From Scheffersomyces stipitis CBS 6054 (Eukaryota > Ascomycota > Pichiomycetes > Serinales > Debaryomycetaceae), in NCBI RefSeq assembly GCF_000209165.1, contig NC_009043.1, forward strand, positions 1,550,001 to 1,614,000: DNA of 64,000 nt. Reading direction: 5' to 3'. The notes below the pieces were generated by a model. It was given only the letters and a program-made list of their open reading frames with translations. It did no database searches and was not told where the DNA came from. Made by a program: the position numbers and the translations under genes. This document shows, piece by piece, positions 39,458 through 48,962 of the stretch (positions are counted from its first letter, which is position 1; the number at the start of each line of letters is the position of its first letter).

Positions 39458-39875
39458 ATGCCTGGGGTTACTTTGCTACCGTTGCTAGCTCTACTCTTTG
39501 GTTTTAGTTTGGTAGATACAATGTCTGGCAAAGGAGGAAAGATTCTTACTATTGTTTTTGTTTCCGTCTTGAGCTGGTACTCGGGGTTGAAGTTCTGGAA
39601 GCCTATAGTGATGTAAGTGAATGACAAAAAAGAGCATCACGATGAAACAGAATACTAACGTTCACAGAGAAAAATTACAAGAAGAAGGAAAGTTGCGTAC
39701 AGATATAGATATCAACTACGATGGAGATGATACGCCAGCGTCGTGGGACGATTTGAAAACCAAAATCAAGATTGCCATGCATCCTGAACTTAAGGACAAA
39801 TTTGAAGCTGAAGCTTCAGGGAATTCCAAGTTACAGCAGGAGCTCAAGGAGTTGTCTTCAGAGCAGAAGAAATGA
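39458..39875 (+). CDS. Small two-exon membrane protein
   Basis: Spliced gene: 39458-39612 joined to 39668-39875, 120 aa. The intron has GTAAGT, branch TACTAAC (39653-39659) and CAG acceptor at 39665-39667. The N-terminus MPGVTLLPLLALLFGFSLVD is a membrane segment or signal anchor, and a second hydrophobic segment (about 30-43, ILTIVFVSVLSWYSGLKFW) follows. The hydrophilic exon-2 part ends in a Glu/Lys-rich helix (LQQELKELSSEQKK). S. cerevisiae YPR063C, an uncharacterised intron-containing ER protein, has a similar layout and could be the counterpart; I could not align them. The function is unknown. An ORF-only annotation would miss exon 1. Confidence 0.8.
39613..39667 (+). other. Spliceosomal intron (55 nt)
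   Basis: GTAAGT donor, TACTAAC at 39653-39659 and TTCACAG acceptor 8 nt later. Splicing joins AT|A GAA in frame. Confidence 0.85.
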
Positions 39876-40340
39876 CGAAAAGGGATAAAGCATAGTATCG
39901 TTGGTCGATTATTACAGAATGGCAGAGACGTAGAAAGTGTAGAGAAACTGACCCTATTAGATTTGGGTCCGATCTTGAAGAGTACTATTAGATCGATAAC
40001 GAGAGACTGAAAAGTTATGAATGAAAAAAAATTTGAGTCACTGAAAACACACAGCCATATCCAATAGAAATGATCCTTTTTGTTTATACTTATGACTGGA
40101 CCCAGTTAAAGAAATATCCACACCTACATTTGGATATCTGTTCATATGATCTACATAGTTCATGTACATAGTTTAGGAATTACCGTTCCCCATAGTTAAG
40201 CTCCAGGCGCACTGGATGTAGAATATAAATTTTTTTGGTGATGAGGTCTGAAAAATTCACAAATCTACAGTCTCGAATCTAATTCCATCTAATAGCAATA
40301 CCGATTACTCTATAGTATTGTCATCATTAACAGTCGCGGC
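39876..40340. other. Intergenic upstream of SYO1
   Basis: Holds the 3' flank of the two-exon gene and the SYO1 promoter with the PAC/RRPE pair described separately. Confidence 0.55.
40240..40257 (+). promoter_or_regulatory. PAC + RRPE pair before SYO1
   Basis: GATGAG at 40240-40245 followed by TGAAAAATT at 40249-40257, about 85-100 bp upstream of SYO1. This close PAC/RRPE pair marks ribosome-biogenesis genes in yeasts and matches the role of Syo1. Confidence 0.65.
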
Positions 40341-42263
40341 ATGGGAAAACTCAAGAAAGGAAGAAGAAACCAGAAAGCCAGACTCAATCCCATTGGAACC
40401 AACCCCAAGGCATCCAGCAAGGATGAGAAAAGAGACGAGAATACGAGACAGTCCAAGATCTTGCCCTTGATCAACAAGTTGAAGTCTACAGTAGCAAATG
40501 ATAGATCTATGGCTTTGGGTGCTATTACTGTTTTGGCTGAAGACGATAGGATGAGATCGTTGTTATTGAAAGAAAAGCTAGTTAGTATTGTCATGGAACA
40601 GTGTTTGAACGATGCCAACGACGAGATCATAGTAGAATCATTCGGCTTGTTGAGAAATTTGGGAATTGAGGAGGGCTATGACGTGTTGAAATACTACTGG
40701 AGATCCAATATTTGGACTGCTATTGAAGCTGCCATAGCTAAAATTCAAACTTCATACAAGTATTTGGTAGAAAATGGTGCCAATCCAGCAGGTAATAAAA
40801 ACGACAAGTCCAAAGTTCAATTGTTGTACGATTTCACGGAGAATATTTTGTCGCTTATCATCGTATTGGCCAGTGGTTCAGATGATTTGTACGAATCCAT
40901 TTTCGACAAGATCGATCCAATCTTGAAATTTGTCTCTGACTTGCTAACTTCAGAAATTAGCACGACTTCTGGATTCAAGATTTCCACTAAACTTTTCAAC
41001 TCCTTATTAGAATTCATCTATGAATTCTCCACTGAGTCAGAAGATTTTATCAGGAAGTTCAGTTTGGACATCAACTTCGATTTTGCCAAATTGTTTGCAT
41101 ACGTAGAAGCCAAAGAGTCCCATTACAACAACCTCACTAGAGTATATATCGAAGGTATCAAGTTCAACAATTTCGAAGTATTGAGCCAAGGAGAAAACAA
41201 GTACGAGGTCGGCACCCAATTCTTGTCCAACATCTTCGAAATCATCGTAACAACTGATTTAGAACTTCTCAAGAAAAACATACATGCCATTAAAAACCCA
41301 GACAATTCTAGCAAGCCTATTCAGAAGGATGCCAACACTTTGGAAACGGACTTGTCGAAGGGTTACGACTTAGCATTACAAACAAAATTAGAATTGACCA
41401 CATTAGAAGTGGCCCTAGACTTGATTACTTCTTTGTTGGAGTACTTGTCTACCAACGATAACGATGAACCTCTCAATTTGCCTACACCAACAGTTGAGGT
41501 CTTATTAAACAAGATCTATCCAAGTTTAGTCGAATTGAACAACTTTGAAAACGCCAATAAAGGTATGTTATCATTGCGTGAAAAGATCTTGGTAGCATTG
41601 AACAATTTGACGTGGCTCATGTTGTCTAACGAATCGCTTCCAGTTGCTTGGTTCGAAAAGTCACTTGCATTATGGGATTTGATCATAAGTTCAGCAAATA
41701 CTTCTGACGTTGTTTTACAGAAAAACTGCCTCAACGTATTATGGGGTATCACTAAGTCGCTCGGGCCAGAAGTTAGAAGCAAATTGCAGCCTTCTATCGT
41801 TGACGAATTGATTGCAAAATGCCAAACTATTATGGAAAAGCAAAATGAAGCCGACGAAACTGATATAGAGTTGTACCTTTCTATTGTTGGTTTCCTTGGT
41901 AACTTGGCTCCAGTCGTAGGCAACACTCAAATCACGTCTAAAATTTCCCAGTTCTTGATTACTACCATCGAATTATTATGCAACTCTACAGTTACTACTG
42001 TCACCAGCCCGGCCAAGATAGAAGTTGTATTGGAGGCCATAAACGTCATTTACGAGATTTTCGGTGATATCGAATTTGACTACGACTACGAGATCTTTGT
42101 GCAACAAGGCTACTTGCAAAAATTGTCCCTTTTGGAACCAAAGGTCAAGGAATTGTACAAGAAGATCGATAAAAATAAGTATCCACATCTCAAAGCTAAA
42201 GGTGAAGAGACGTGGATTAATTTGGGCAGATTTATCCAGTATAAACAGAGTGAAAGAGCGTAG
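40341..42263 (+). CDS. SYO1: Symportin, Rpl5/Rpl11 nuclear import adaptor
   Basis: 640 aa. The N-terminus MGKLKKGRRNQKARLNPIG is a basic nuclear-localisation-type segment, followed by ARM/HEAT-like helical repeats across the rest (ALGAITVLAEDDRMRSLL, EIIVESFGLLRNLGIEEGYDVL, NCLNVLWGITKSLGPEV, ELYLSIVGFLGNLAPVVG). Length matches yeast Syo1 (about 620 aa). Syo1 binds ribosomal proteins L5 and L11 as they are made, enters the nucleus with Kap104 and delivers them with 5S rRNA to pre-60S particles. The PAC/RRPE promoter supports ribosome-biogenesis control. An acidic loop is weak here (about 135-155), so the domain borders are approximate. Confidence 0.88.
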   Translation: MGKLKKGRRNQKARLNPIGTNPKASSKDEKRDENTRQSKILPLINKLKSTVANDRSMALGAITVLAEDDRMRSLLLKEKLVSIVMEQCLNDANDEIIVESFGLLRNLGIEEGYDVLKYYWRSNIWTAIEAAIAKIQTSYKYLVENGANPAGNKNDKSKVQLLYDFTENILSLIIVLASGSDDLYESIFDKIDPILKFVSDLLTSEISTTSGFKISTKLFNSLLEFIYEFSTESEDFIRKFSLDINFDFAKLFAYVEAKESHYNNLTRVYIEGIKFNNFEVLSQGENKYEVGTQFLSNIFEIIVTTDLELLKKNIHAIKNPDNSSKPIQKDANTLETDLSKGYDLALQTKLELTTLEVALDLITSLLEYLSTNDNDEPLNLPTPTVEVLLNKIYPSLVELNNFENANKGMLSLREKILVALNNLTWLMLSNESLPVAWFEKSLALWDLIISSANTSDVVLQKNCLNVLWGITKSLGPEVRSKLQPSIVDELIAKCQTIMEKQNEADETDIELYLSIVGFLGNLAPVVGNTQITSKISQFLITTIELLCNSTVTTVTSPAKIEVVLEAINVIYEIFGDIEFDYDYEIFVQQGYLQKLSLLEPKVKELYKKIDKNKYPHLKAKGEETWINLGRFIQYKQSERA

Positions 42264-43525
42264 AACAATTAGAAAGATAAATAGTTTTGATGAATAGAAG
42301 AGGCTTCTAATTGAGCCGCTGAAATGCCTTTTGCAGATGTGCAACAAAAACTGTCTCGTGAAAGACTCCTTTTGTGCAAAAACTTACTTTTAATTCCGAT
42401 GTCGTATAGAGTCGGCTCTGAATGAACCCTGAAATTGTAAATGCTATTAATAGAAGTTACTCCAGTTTCAAGTATTTGTTTTAGTACGTAGTTTGGGAAG
42501 CCACAGGGTTTGTGATATCTCACTGCATCCTCTTGTCCACAATTGGCTATTTATTTACTTCGTTTAGTGCGCAAGGTGACTGGAAAATATATGCATTACA
42601 ATTACCTAAATTACTGGATAAGCTTCCGAATTCAACATGCCACACATTTCAGGGAGGTGTAATCGAAAAAAAATGTGGAACGAGGTTTCATTACCCTGGG
42701 GGTCACTTGAGGGGAGATGGAGTAGAAAGTTGGTTGTTCCCGTCGTATTTCATTTCTTCTGCTACTGAGCATTTGTCTTTGGGCCTGGTTCAACTTTCTG
42801 CCGCTACTGTTGGGCTGGCCAATTGGTTACTCTACCCATATTGACAAATAACTGGAAAGAGGCAAGAAAAGGGGACAAAATTTTAGTCAGTTTTGACGTT
42901 GCTGTTCAATGACATCATTGAGATGGATTGCCACACGTTTGCTGAATTCCGTTCGAGGTACCGAGCGTTTGGTGCAGGTTAGACAGATTACTAGTAAATA
43001 AGTAAGCAAACAATAATTCCCAATTCAGTAAGAATGTTACTCTGTTTTTCATCGAATTTTAGACGTCACAAAATTCTTCCTTGTTTACAACAAGAATCTC
43101 CCTGTGATAGCAATTATTGTGATGGAGTACAGACGGTCGTGGTTGAAGCTACACCAGCAAAGAGGACCTGTGCGTCCGTTTCTCTCCAATTCGTTCAAGA
43201 ATTCCACCCAACCTTTGGCACGATTTTTCACCTGACGCTGAAGCACATTTTAGCACGAAAATTATTATTTAGCAATACGATTATTTTTGGCTATTTGCTA
43301 GTATTTTCAGGTGGAGGTGACGCACGTCTGATTATCATGACTGCGAAATAAACGCCTTCTAATTATAGGGAAACATCGAGATGAAATTTTGTCAACCACT
43401 GCTTCCTTCCTCGAGGTATAAAATCAGACGACCTTGCCAAGTTCTTCGATTTCAAATTGGTTTTTCTCAACAACACTTTTTGATCTTTCCACTTAGTAGT
43501 CTTTCGCTCACCAATCTAATACAAA
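42264..43525. other. Intergenic between SYO1 and GPI gene cluster
   Basis: 1.26 kb with the GPI-1 promoter at its right end (TATAAAA at 43417-43423). An open stretch at 42512-42844 has no ATG. Nothing else is supported. Confidence 0.5.
43417..43423 (+). promoter_or_regulatory. TATA box of GPI-1
   Basis: GAGGTATAAAATC, about 105 bp before the ATG. All three GPI paralogues have TATAAAA at a similar distance. Confidence 0.55.
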
Positions 43526-44254
43526 ATGAAGTTTACCGCCGGTGCCGCCCTCGCTTTGTTATCCTCCCAAGCTTACGCTGCCCTCACCAACGTCACCTTG
43601 TGGGCCCAATCCGATGATCAATCTATCAACGGTAACGGCTTGTCCTCCATCCACGAAGGCGCTGCCATTAACTACTTCTTCTTGGGTTCTGCTGCTCAGA
43701 CCTTGGTTTACGATGACGAGAACAACTGGATTTACTTTCAACCAATTCCAGACTTGAAGCAATACTTCTCTGTTTACCAGACCATTGTCCAAATGACCGT
43801 TGCTACTGAAGCTGGTACCACTGTCACCATTGATGATGCCGGTGTCTTGAGTTTCGAAGGCAGCTCTGACTTCTATGCTCAAAAGAACATTAATGATCCA
43901 TACAGTTACTCCAAGACTTCCTTCGCTGTTTTGCAATTCAATGATACTGCACCAGCCGATGCCATCCCATTCAAGATCATTCTCAAGAAGGAAGATGATT
44001 CCGCTCCATCCTCAGCCGTATCTTCTGAACCTGTTCCATCTTCTGAACCTGCTACAACTGTTTCAACTGCGGAACCAGTTACATCTTCAGAACCAGTCAC
44101 TTCCGAAGAACCAACCCCATCTCCAGAGACAGTAGCTTCCCTCTCTACTACTAGTGAAATTCCAGTTGTCACTGTACCACCTACTGGTGGTGCTTCCAAC
44201 TTGGCTGTTGGATTAGCTGGTGCCGCTGTCGCTGTTGTCGGTATGATCATCTAG
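43526..44254 (+). CDS. GPI-anchored cell-wall protein 1 of tandem trio
   Basis: 242 aa. Signal peptide (1-18, cut after QAYA), an approximately 130-residue folded N-terminal domain (LWAQSDDQSINGNGLSSIHEGAAINYFFLG ... FYAQKNINDPYSYSKTSFAVLQF), a Ser/Thr/Pro/Glu stalk (about 155-215, SSEPVPSSEP-type repeats), and a hydrophobic GPI-signal tail (GGASNLAVGLAGAAVAVVGMII). The protein therefore goes through the ER, receives a GPI anchor and ends up on the plasma membrane or linked to wall glucan. Its domain resembles small Candida GPI proteins of the Pga/Rbr type, but I cannot name one. A-/T-poor codons such as GCC, GTC and AAG suggest high expression. Confidence 0.85.
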   Translation: MKFTAGAALALLSSQAYAALTNVTLWAQSDDQSINGNGLSSIHEGAAINYFFLGSAAQTLVYDDENNWIYFQPIPDLKQYFSVYQTIVQMTVATEAGTTVTIDDAGVLSFEGSSDFYAQKNINDPYSYSKTSFAVLQFNDTAPADAIPFKIILKKEDDSAPSSAVSSEPVPSSEPATTVSTAEPVTSSEPVTSEEPTPSPETVASLSTTSEIPVVTVPPTGGASNLAVGLAGAAVAVVGMII

Positions 44255-45582
44255 ATATACTAATTTGATTTCCAATATCGCTCATAGTTTTCATTTCGCT
44301 TAAAAAAGTTCGTAGAACTGAAGGTGTGCTTGTTTGTTTTAAGTATTATTAATGGCTGCCTTAATTTAATTAAATATATACCAAATGTCGATTTAACCTT
44401 GTAGATTATATAGGATCATACTATTAGGGGTTCTGTAACTCTACTTTGTTTATATTTTCTTTTAATAGCCGAACCATTAACCGCTATTCCTTGATGATTT
44501 CCGTATAAGAAATTCGTGATGTGCAGAATTATATCGGGTACCTTTCATCTGCTTTGAGCAACAAAGACTCAAATGGGAGACAATTCTGAAAATGTGTTAG
44601 AGCGGAACAATTTACTCCTTTACCCGACTAAGGGTAGTATCGTACTTATTACGATAACTTCTGTTTGTGTATAAGAGTACGTTACAGAAATAGGGTGTTC
44701 ACTGTCATGGGCGCCGAGAACAGTATTTTTGTAGGGTCTGTTTTCCTTCCCTATTAATAGAGAGATGTCTAAGAGATTCTAGAGAGCCCAAGACTTTATC
44801 ATGATTCACTGTGGAAGTCGGAAAGTCTGACAGGGTTGACATTAGTGCAGTAATGTAAAACAAAGTCATATGGCATACACATTGTGCTAAAAGCTTCCAT
44901 TTCGATTTGAATATCTCCCGCTGGTCGGCTCGAGTGGCAGTTACTTGAACAAAACTGGCCATTCTAGTTTAATTAAGGGAGTTAAAGGGATATGAGTTCC
45001 AATTGTGGGGCTACCGTTTTGAGCCCAACTAATATTCTCATGTAGACACTTTAAAATATTATCCCGTGATGCGGTAAGCCATCATGAGAGTACGCAATTA
45101 TGGGGCTCGTGGGGCTTTATTTTCTGCGCAGATCCTTGTAATTGTTTGCAGATTTCCTTTTTATAGAATTCTTTTTTTCTTCTATGGCTGCGAAAAGAAA
45201 ATAATCTATTAATAGCACTCATTTTTTGCTTTACTGTTTTACCCCAGATCTCGGTAGGGCACAATGAAGCCAAATTATGATATTCAGAATTACTATCATT
45301 TTAATTTCTGTTCTGAGTGCAGTTGATAACAGGAAAACTTCTTTCAAAAAATTTTGCAATCGAGATTGCAAAGATCTTGATAATAATCACCGCCCCTGTT
45401 GATCAAAACATATCCTACAATAGCAACAGCACTAATCAGATGGCGAAGTAGTAGATTGTAGATGAACACCCTAACCAATATCCTATCAAGTAAATTGTTA
45501 TAAAAAGAATGTAGAATCTTTGGATATGATTTCGTTTGGTTGTTTCAAATCATCAGCATTCAATTCGACATCTATCGCTATC
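44255..45582. other. Intergenic between GPI-1 and GPI-2
   Basis: 1.3 kb. TATAAAA at 45499-45505 serves GPI-2. Minus-strand ORFs near 44705-45273 have no homology I recognise and are not called. Confidence 0.5.
45499..45505 (+). promoter_or_regulatory. TATA box of GPI-2
   Basis: GTTATAAAAAG, about 80 bp before the chosen ATG at 45583. This supports that start over the upstream in-frame Met codons. Confidence 0.5.
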
Positions 45583-46815
45583 ATGAAGTTCTTTGCACTT
45601 TTCCCATTCGCTTTATTATCTCAATATGCTTTTGCAAAAGTCTTCGAAGTTACCCTCTATGCATCTTCTGAAGATTCTAGTATCAATAACCAAGGTTTAG
45701 AATTCAATCATGCCAGTCAAGGAATCTTGTATGTTTATGGAGAGTCTCAGAAGTTCATCTTCGATGATGAGAAGGGGCTTCTCTACTTTGATTTTATACC
45801 TGGATTGACCTACTGGCTTACAGTTGACTACAATATTGTTAAATTCAGTACTGATAAGACCAAAGCCCTCAATGTCGGTGTAGACGACGTCACCAACCAT
45901 CTTTTGTTGGGCTATTACGAAAACTTCTGGGCCAAAAAGAATATCGATATAGATCCATATGAAGTTTCCCAGACTTACCCAGCGGTGCTCCGTTACAAAT
46001 CGAAGCTGGAAGCTGACTACGGTTCTATTCCAATGAAGATTGTCGTGGTCTATGGTAATGAAATTACTCCAGAAGTACCTTCTTCTAGTGACTCCTCTTC
46101 GTCATCTGAATGGTCGTCGTCTTCTGAATGGTCTTCTACAACTGAATCATGGTCTGAATCCTGGTCTTCTTCTACTGAATCCCTTCCTTCGTCTACTGAA
46201 TCGTGGTCTTCTACTGAATCCCTTTCTTCGTCTACTGAATCCCTTTCTTCGTCTACTGAATCGTGGTCTTCAAGTGAGTCTTCTTCCTCCTCTTGGTCTT
46301 ATTGGTTCGAAAATACTACCACTACTACCACTACTACATACACTGAGTGGGTCATCACCTGTACGGAACCAACCACTATCACAGTCACCACTTGTACAAA
46401 ACACATTTGTCATCCAGCAACTTATACCTACACTACTCCTACAACTGTGACATTCACCGGTCCAAAACCTACACCTGCTACATACACTGAATATGTCACC
46501 TATTGCCCAACACCCACCACCATCACGCTCACTACTTGCTATAGGGACACATGCCATCCAGCTACCTACACAGTTACTGCACCTACCTATATCAGCTACA
46601 CCGCTTCTGTAAAGCCAAACCATCAAATTACGATCACAGAGCCAAATACACCTCCTCCAGCCCGGACTTCTCCTGTTACTAGAACAACTGTGGCACCAAT
46701 TTCAACATTCAAGCCCACTACCCCTGCATCTGTAGTTTTACTCGGAGAAGCTTCCAGCAGGGGCTACGGCTCGTTTATAGCAGTTGCAGTGGCTTTCGTA
46801 TTGGCATTGTTTTAG
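45583..46815 (+). CDS. GPI-anchored cell-wall protein 2, Ser/Trp repeat stalk
   Basis: 410 aa from the ATG at 45583, which puts the signal peptide (MKFFALFPFALLSQYAFA) first. The N-terminal domain is related to GPI-1 and GPI-3 (VTLYASSEDSSINNQGLEF ... FWAKKNIDIDPYEVSQTYPAVLRY) but diverged, lacking the IHEGA-INYFFLG core. Then come Ser-rich STESWSS/STESLSS repeats (about 172-245), a Thr run, and two copies of a cysteine module (TEWVITCTEPTTITVTTCTK-ICHPATYT, then TEYVTYCPTPTTITLTTCYR-TCHPATYT) similar to flocculin/agglutinin-type repeats. The tail GYGSFIAVAVAFVLALF is a GPI signal. It is expected in the cell wall; repeat copy number probably varies between strains. Confidence 0.85.
   Translation: MKFFALFPFALLSQYAFAKVFEVTLYASSEDSSINNQGLEFNHASQGILYVYGESQKFIFDDEKGLLYFDFIPGLTYWLTVDYNIVKFSTDKTKALNVGVDDVTNHLLLGYYENFWAKKNIDIDPYEVSQTYPAVLRYKSKLEADYGSIPMKIVVVYGNEITPEVPSSSDSSSSSEWSSSSEWSSTTESWSESWSSSTESLPSSTESWSSTESLSSSTESLSSSTESWSSSESSSSSWSYWFENTTTTTTTTYTEWVITCTEPTTITVTTCTKHICHPATYTYTTPTTVTFTGPKPTPATYTEYVTYCPTPTTITLTTCYRDTCHPATYTVTAPTYISYTASVKPNHQITITEPNTPPPARTSPVTRTTVAPISTFKPTTPASVVLLGEASSRGYGSFIAVAVAFVLALF
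46171..46266 (+). repeat. 21-bp minisatellite inside GPI-2
   Basis: Units of TCTACTGAATCCCTTTCTTCG at 46210-46230 and 46231-46251, a one-base variant at 46171-46191, and shorter TCTACTGAATCGTGG variants between and after. It codes the STES-L/W repeats of the stalk. Confidence 0.8.
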
Positions 46816-47646
46816 AGCGCATCATGTTCGGTTGGTAACGGTTATCGTTGTTTCTATATTTATAAACGGGTATTTATTCTTCGCGTCAGAACACTTTTTT
46901 TAACATTTATTTTATATTGCTTGCATATTGTACATTATATCTCACCATTACGTCATTGCGTACTCCTGCGCATTTTGCCGCAGAAGTCCTCGAAATACAG
47001 ACATCCATTAGATCATAAATTTCGATTATCATTTCATTCTTTCCTTCGTATATCAGTCCCATACACTTGGTGGCGTCATACATGGCATCACCAACTTGTG
47101 TAATGTAGTTCAGCCGTTTCCGTGGCTATTCAAAAGCCGTTTTAGCCTTGTATTTCATCACCTTCTCTTGTAAAATCTATTATTATCTTTCCATCAACAT
47201 CATGCATTGGTATGTACGGCTGTTTCACAGTGATGTGGGGGACATTCCATGTATCGGTGGTGTTCCGGGTGTCTTGGAGTGATTGGGTCACCCAGCGAAA
47301 GGCGCCAAGCTCTTCTTTGGCATATTACTCTCTTTTGGGCATATTTACTGTCTCGTGACGCAGAAAAATGGTTGCGAATGAGATCACACTTTCTAATTAT
47401 AGCCCATATACCCGCGAATTAGTGTTTGCATATCTTGGCCACTAACCAATTTGTAATATGATATTTTCTGGTTGCTCGTGGACTCGGGTTGAAGGTTTCA
47501 GTTATTCCATGCGTTAATACCGGGCTTCCGCGTGGCTCCGTTCAAGAAAGTGGTATAAAAGGAAAGGCTTGCTCCTGATATTGCTGGGTTTTTTTTGCAC
47601 CCACTATCAACTAACACTAGTCTCTCGCTACAAGCTTTATCATACA
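46816..47646. other. Intergenic between GPI-2 and GPI-3
   Basis: GPI-3 TATA box at 47554-47560. No other gene or RNA is seen. Confidence 0.5.
47554..47560 (+). promoter_or_regulatory. TATA box of GPI-3
   Basis: GGTATAAAAGG, 87 bp before the ATG at 47647. Confidence 0.55.
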
Positions 47647-48624
47647 ATGAAGTATATTTCATCAGTGTTGTTTTTACTTTCTGTTTACGCAACCAGTGTT
47701 TCTGCTGTCATATACACGGTCTACCTCGGGGTTTCGTCTGATGACGAAACACTTCCCACAGGCTTGTCTTCTATCCATGAAGGCGCTGGTATCAACTACT
47801 TCTTCTTGGGTGAGGGTTCTCAGAACTTGACCTATGACGATGATCAGAAACTTCTTTACTTTGACTCGACTCCTGAAGTTCGTCAATTCTTTTCGGTTGT
47901 TGGAAACATTGTTCAGTTGACAGTTGCACCCGATGCTACCGAAGTAAATGTTGATGGTCCATTGTTGGCTTTCCAGGGCTCCACTGGTGGCTTCTATGCT
48001 CAGAAGAATATCAATGATCCTTACAGATACTCTCAAAACAGTTATGCTTTGGTTCACTACGATTCAGATGCTCCAGAAGATGCCATTCCAGTAAATGTCA
48101 CTTTTACATTCTGGGCTGATGTTTTGGAACCACCTACCGGTCTGTATACTTTTGAACTGTCTACCGAAGTACCAGAATCAACCAAACCTGCTCCTTACAC
48201 TAACAATACTGTGACCACTCATGTCACCTATACTGAATGGGTTACTACCTGCACTGAAGCCACTACCATCACCATTACCACCTGTTCTAAGGACATCTGT
48301 AAGCCAACTACTTGTACTTTCACTGGTCCAACTACTGTGACCATCACTGGTCCTAAGCCCACGGCAACAACTACAGTACATCCTCCTCCTCCACCTCCTC
48401 CAACTACCACTGTGGCTCCTCCTCCCCCAACTACGACTGTAGCTCCTCCTCCTCCACCACCAACTACCACTGTAACTCCTCTTCCTCCAACAACGATTGC
48501 CACTTCCAAGACCGTTGCTGGCCAGAGCACAGCTATTATCTCTACTTTCGATAATGCAGCTGCAGTAGGTGTTGTTCACACCTTGCTTGGTTCAATTGCA
48601 TTCGTCTTCTACTTGTTGATGTGA
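47647..48624 (+). CDS. GPI-anchored cell-wall protein 3, proline-repeat stalk
   Basis: 325 aa from the ATG at 47647. Signal peptide (MKYISSVLFLLSVYATSVSA), then an N-terminal domain very close to GPI-1 (GLSSIHEGAGINYFFLG, FYAQKNINDPYRYSQNSYALVHYDSDAPEDAIP). It is followed by one cysteine module (TEWVTTCTEATTITITTCSK-ICKPTTCT), as found twice in GPI-2, and a stalk of PPPP-TTTVAP repeats (about 245-290). The C-terminus AAAVGVVHTLLGSIAFVFYLLM is a GPI signal. GPI-3 thus combines the domain of GPI-1 with the module of GPI-2, as expected after tandem duplication and exchange. It is probably a wall glycoprotein; an adhesion role is possible but not shown. Confidence 0.85.
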   Translation: MKYISSVLFLLSVYATSVSAVIYTVYLGVSSDDETLPTGLSSIHEGAGINYFFLGEGSQNLTYDDDQKLLYFDSTPEVRQFFSVVGNIVQLTVAPDATEVNVDGPLLAFQGSTGGFYAQKNINDPYRYSQNSYALVHYDSDAPEDAIPVNVTFTFWADVLEPPTGLYTFELSTEVPESTKPAPYTNNTVTTHVTYTEWVTTCTEATTITITTCSKDICKPTTCTFTGPTTVTITGPKPTATTTVHPPPPPPPTTTVAPPPPTTTVAPPPPPPTTTVTPLPPTTIATSKTVAGQSTAIISTFDNAAAVGVVHTLLGSIAFVFYLLM

Positions 48625-48962
48625 ACATAAATCTTCCTTTTGCAATGTATGGTATGATAAAAGAGTCATAAAATTAAAATTCAAGATCCAAGGGTCAAAA
48701 CCAAAGTTTATAATTTGCTATTTCACATCAGGATTGTTTAGTCATATCTTCAGTATTCTTGTCGCTTTATTTCATTTTTCGGAATATTATTTTTAATGTA
48801 TACTTTCATTACCATAATTGTAGGATTTCAATCATATTTTCATAAACTCACATTCAATTCTCCTGGATTAGGTCAGATTTAGAGTATTTTCTATACAGAC
48901 TTGGTTTCGTAATACTAATGTACAATCATTAAGGTCTATCCTAATATATATGCAAAGGTGAA
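48625..48962. other. Convergent spacer GPI-3/TSR1
   Basis: AT-rich 3' flanks of converging genes; nothing else seen. Confidence 0.6.

Noticed and set aside
42512..42844. 110-codon plus-strand frame with hydrophobic start downstream of SYO1
   Set aside because: Begins with GTG and contains no ATG; not usable as a yeast gene.
48178..48579. Two antisense frames over the GPI-3 stalk (Gly/Val-rich and Ser/Arg/Trp-rich)
   Set aside because: Produced by the Pro/Thr repeat codons of GPI-3; no start context or domain.
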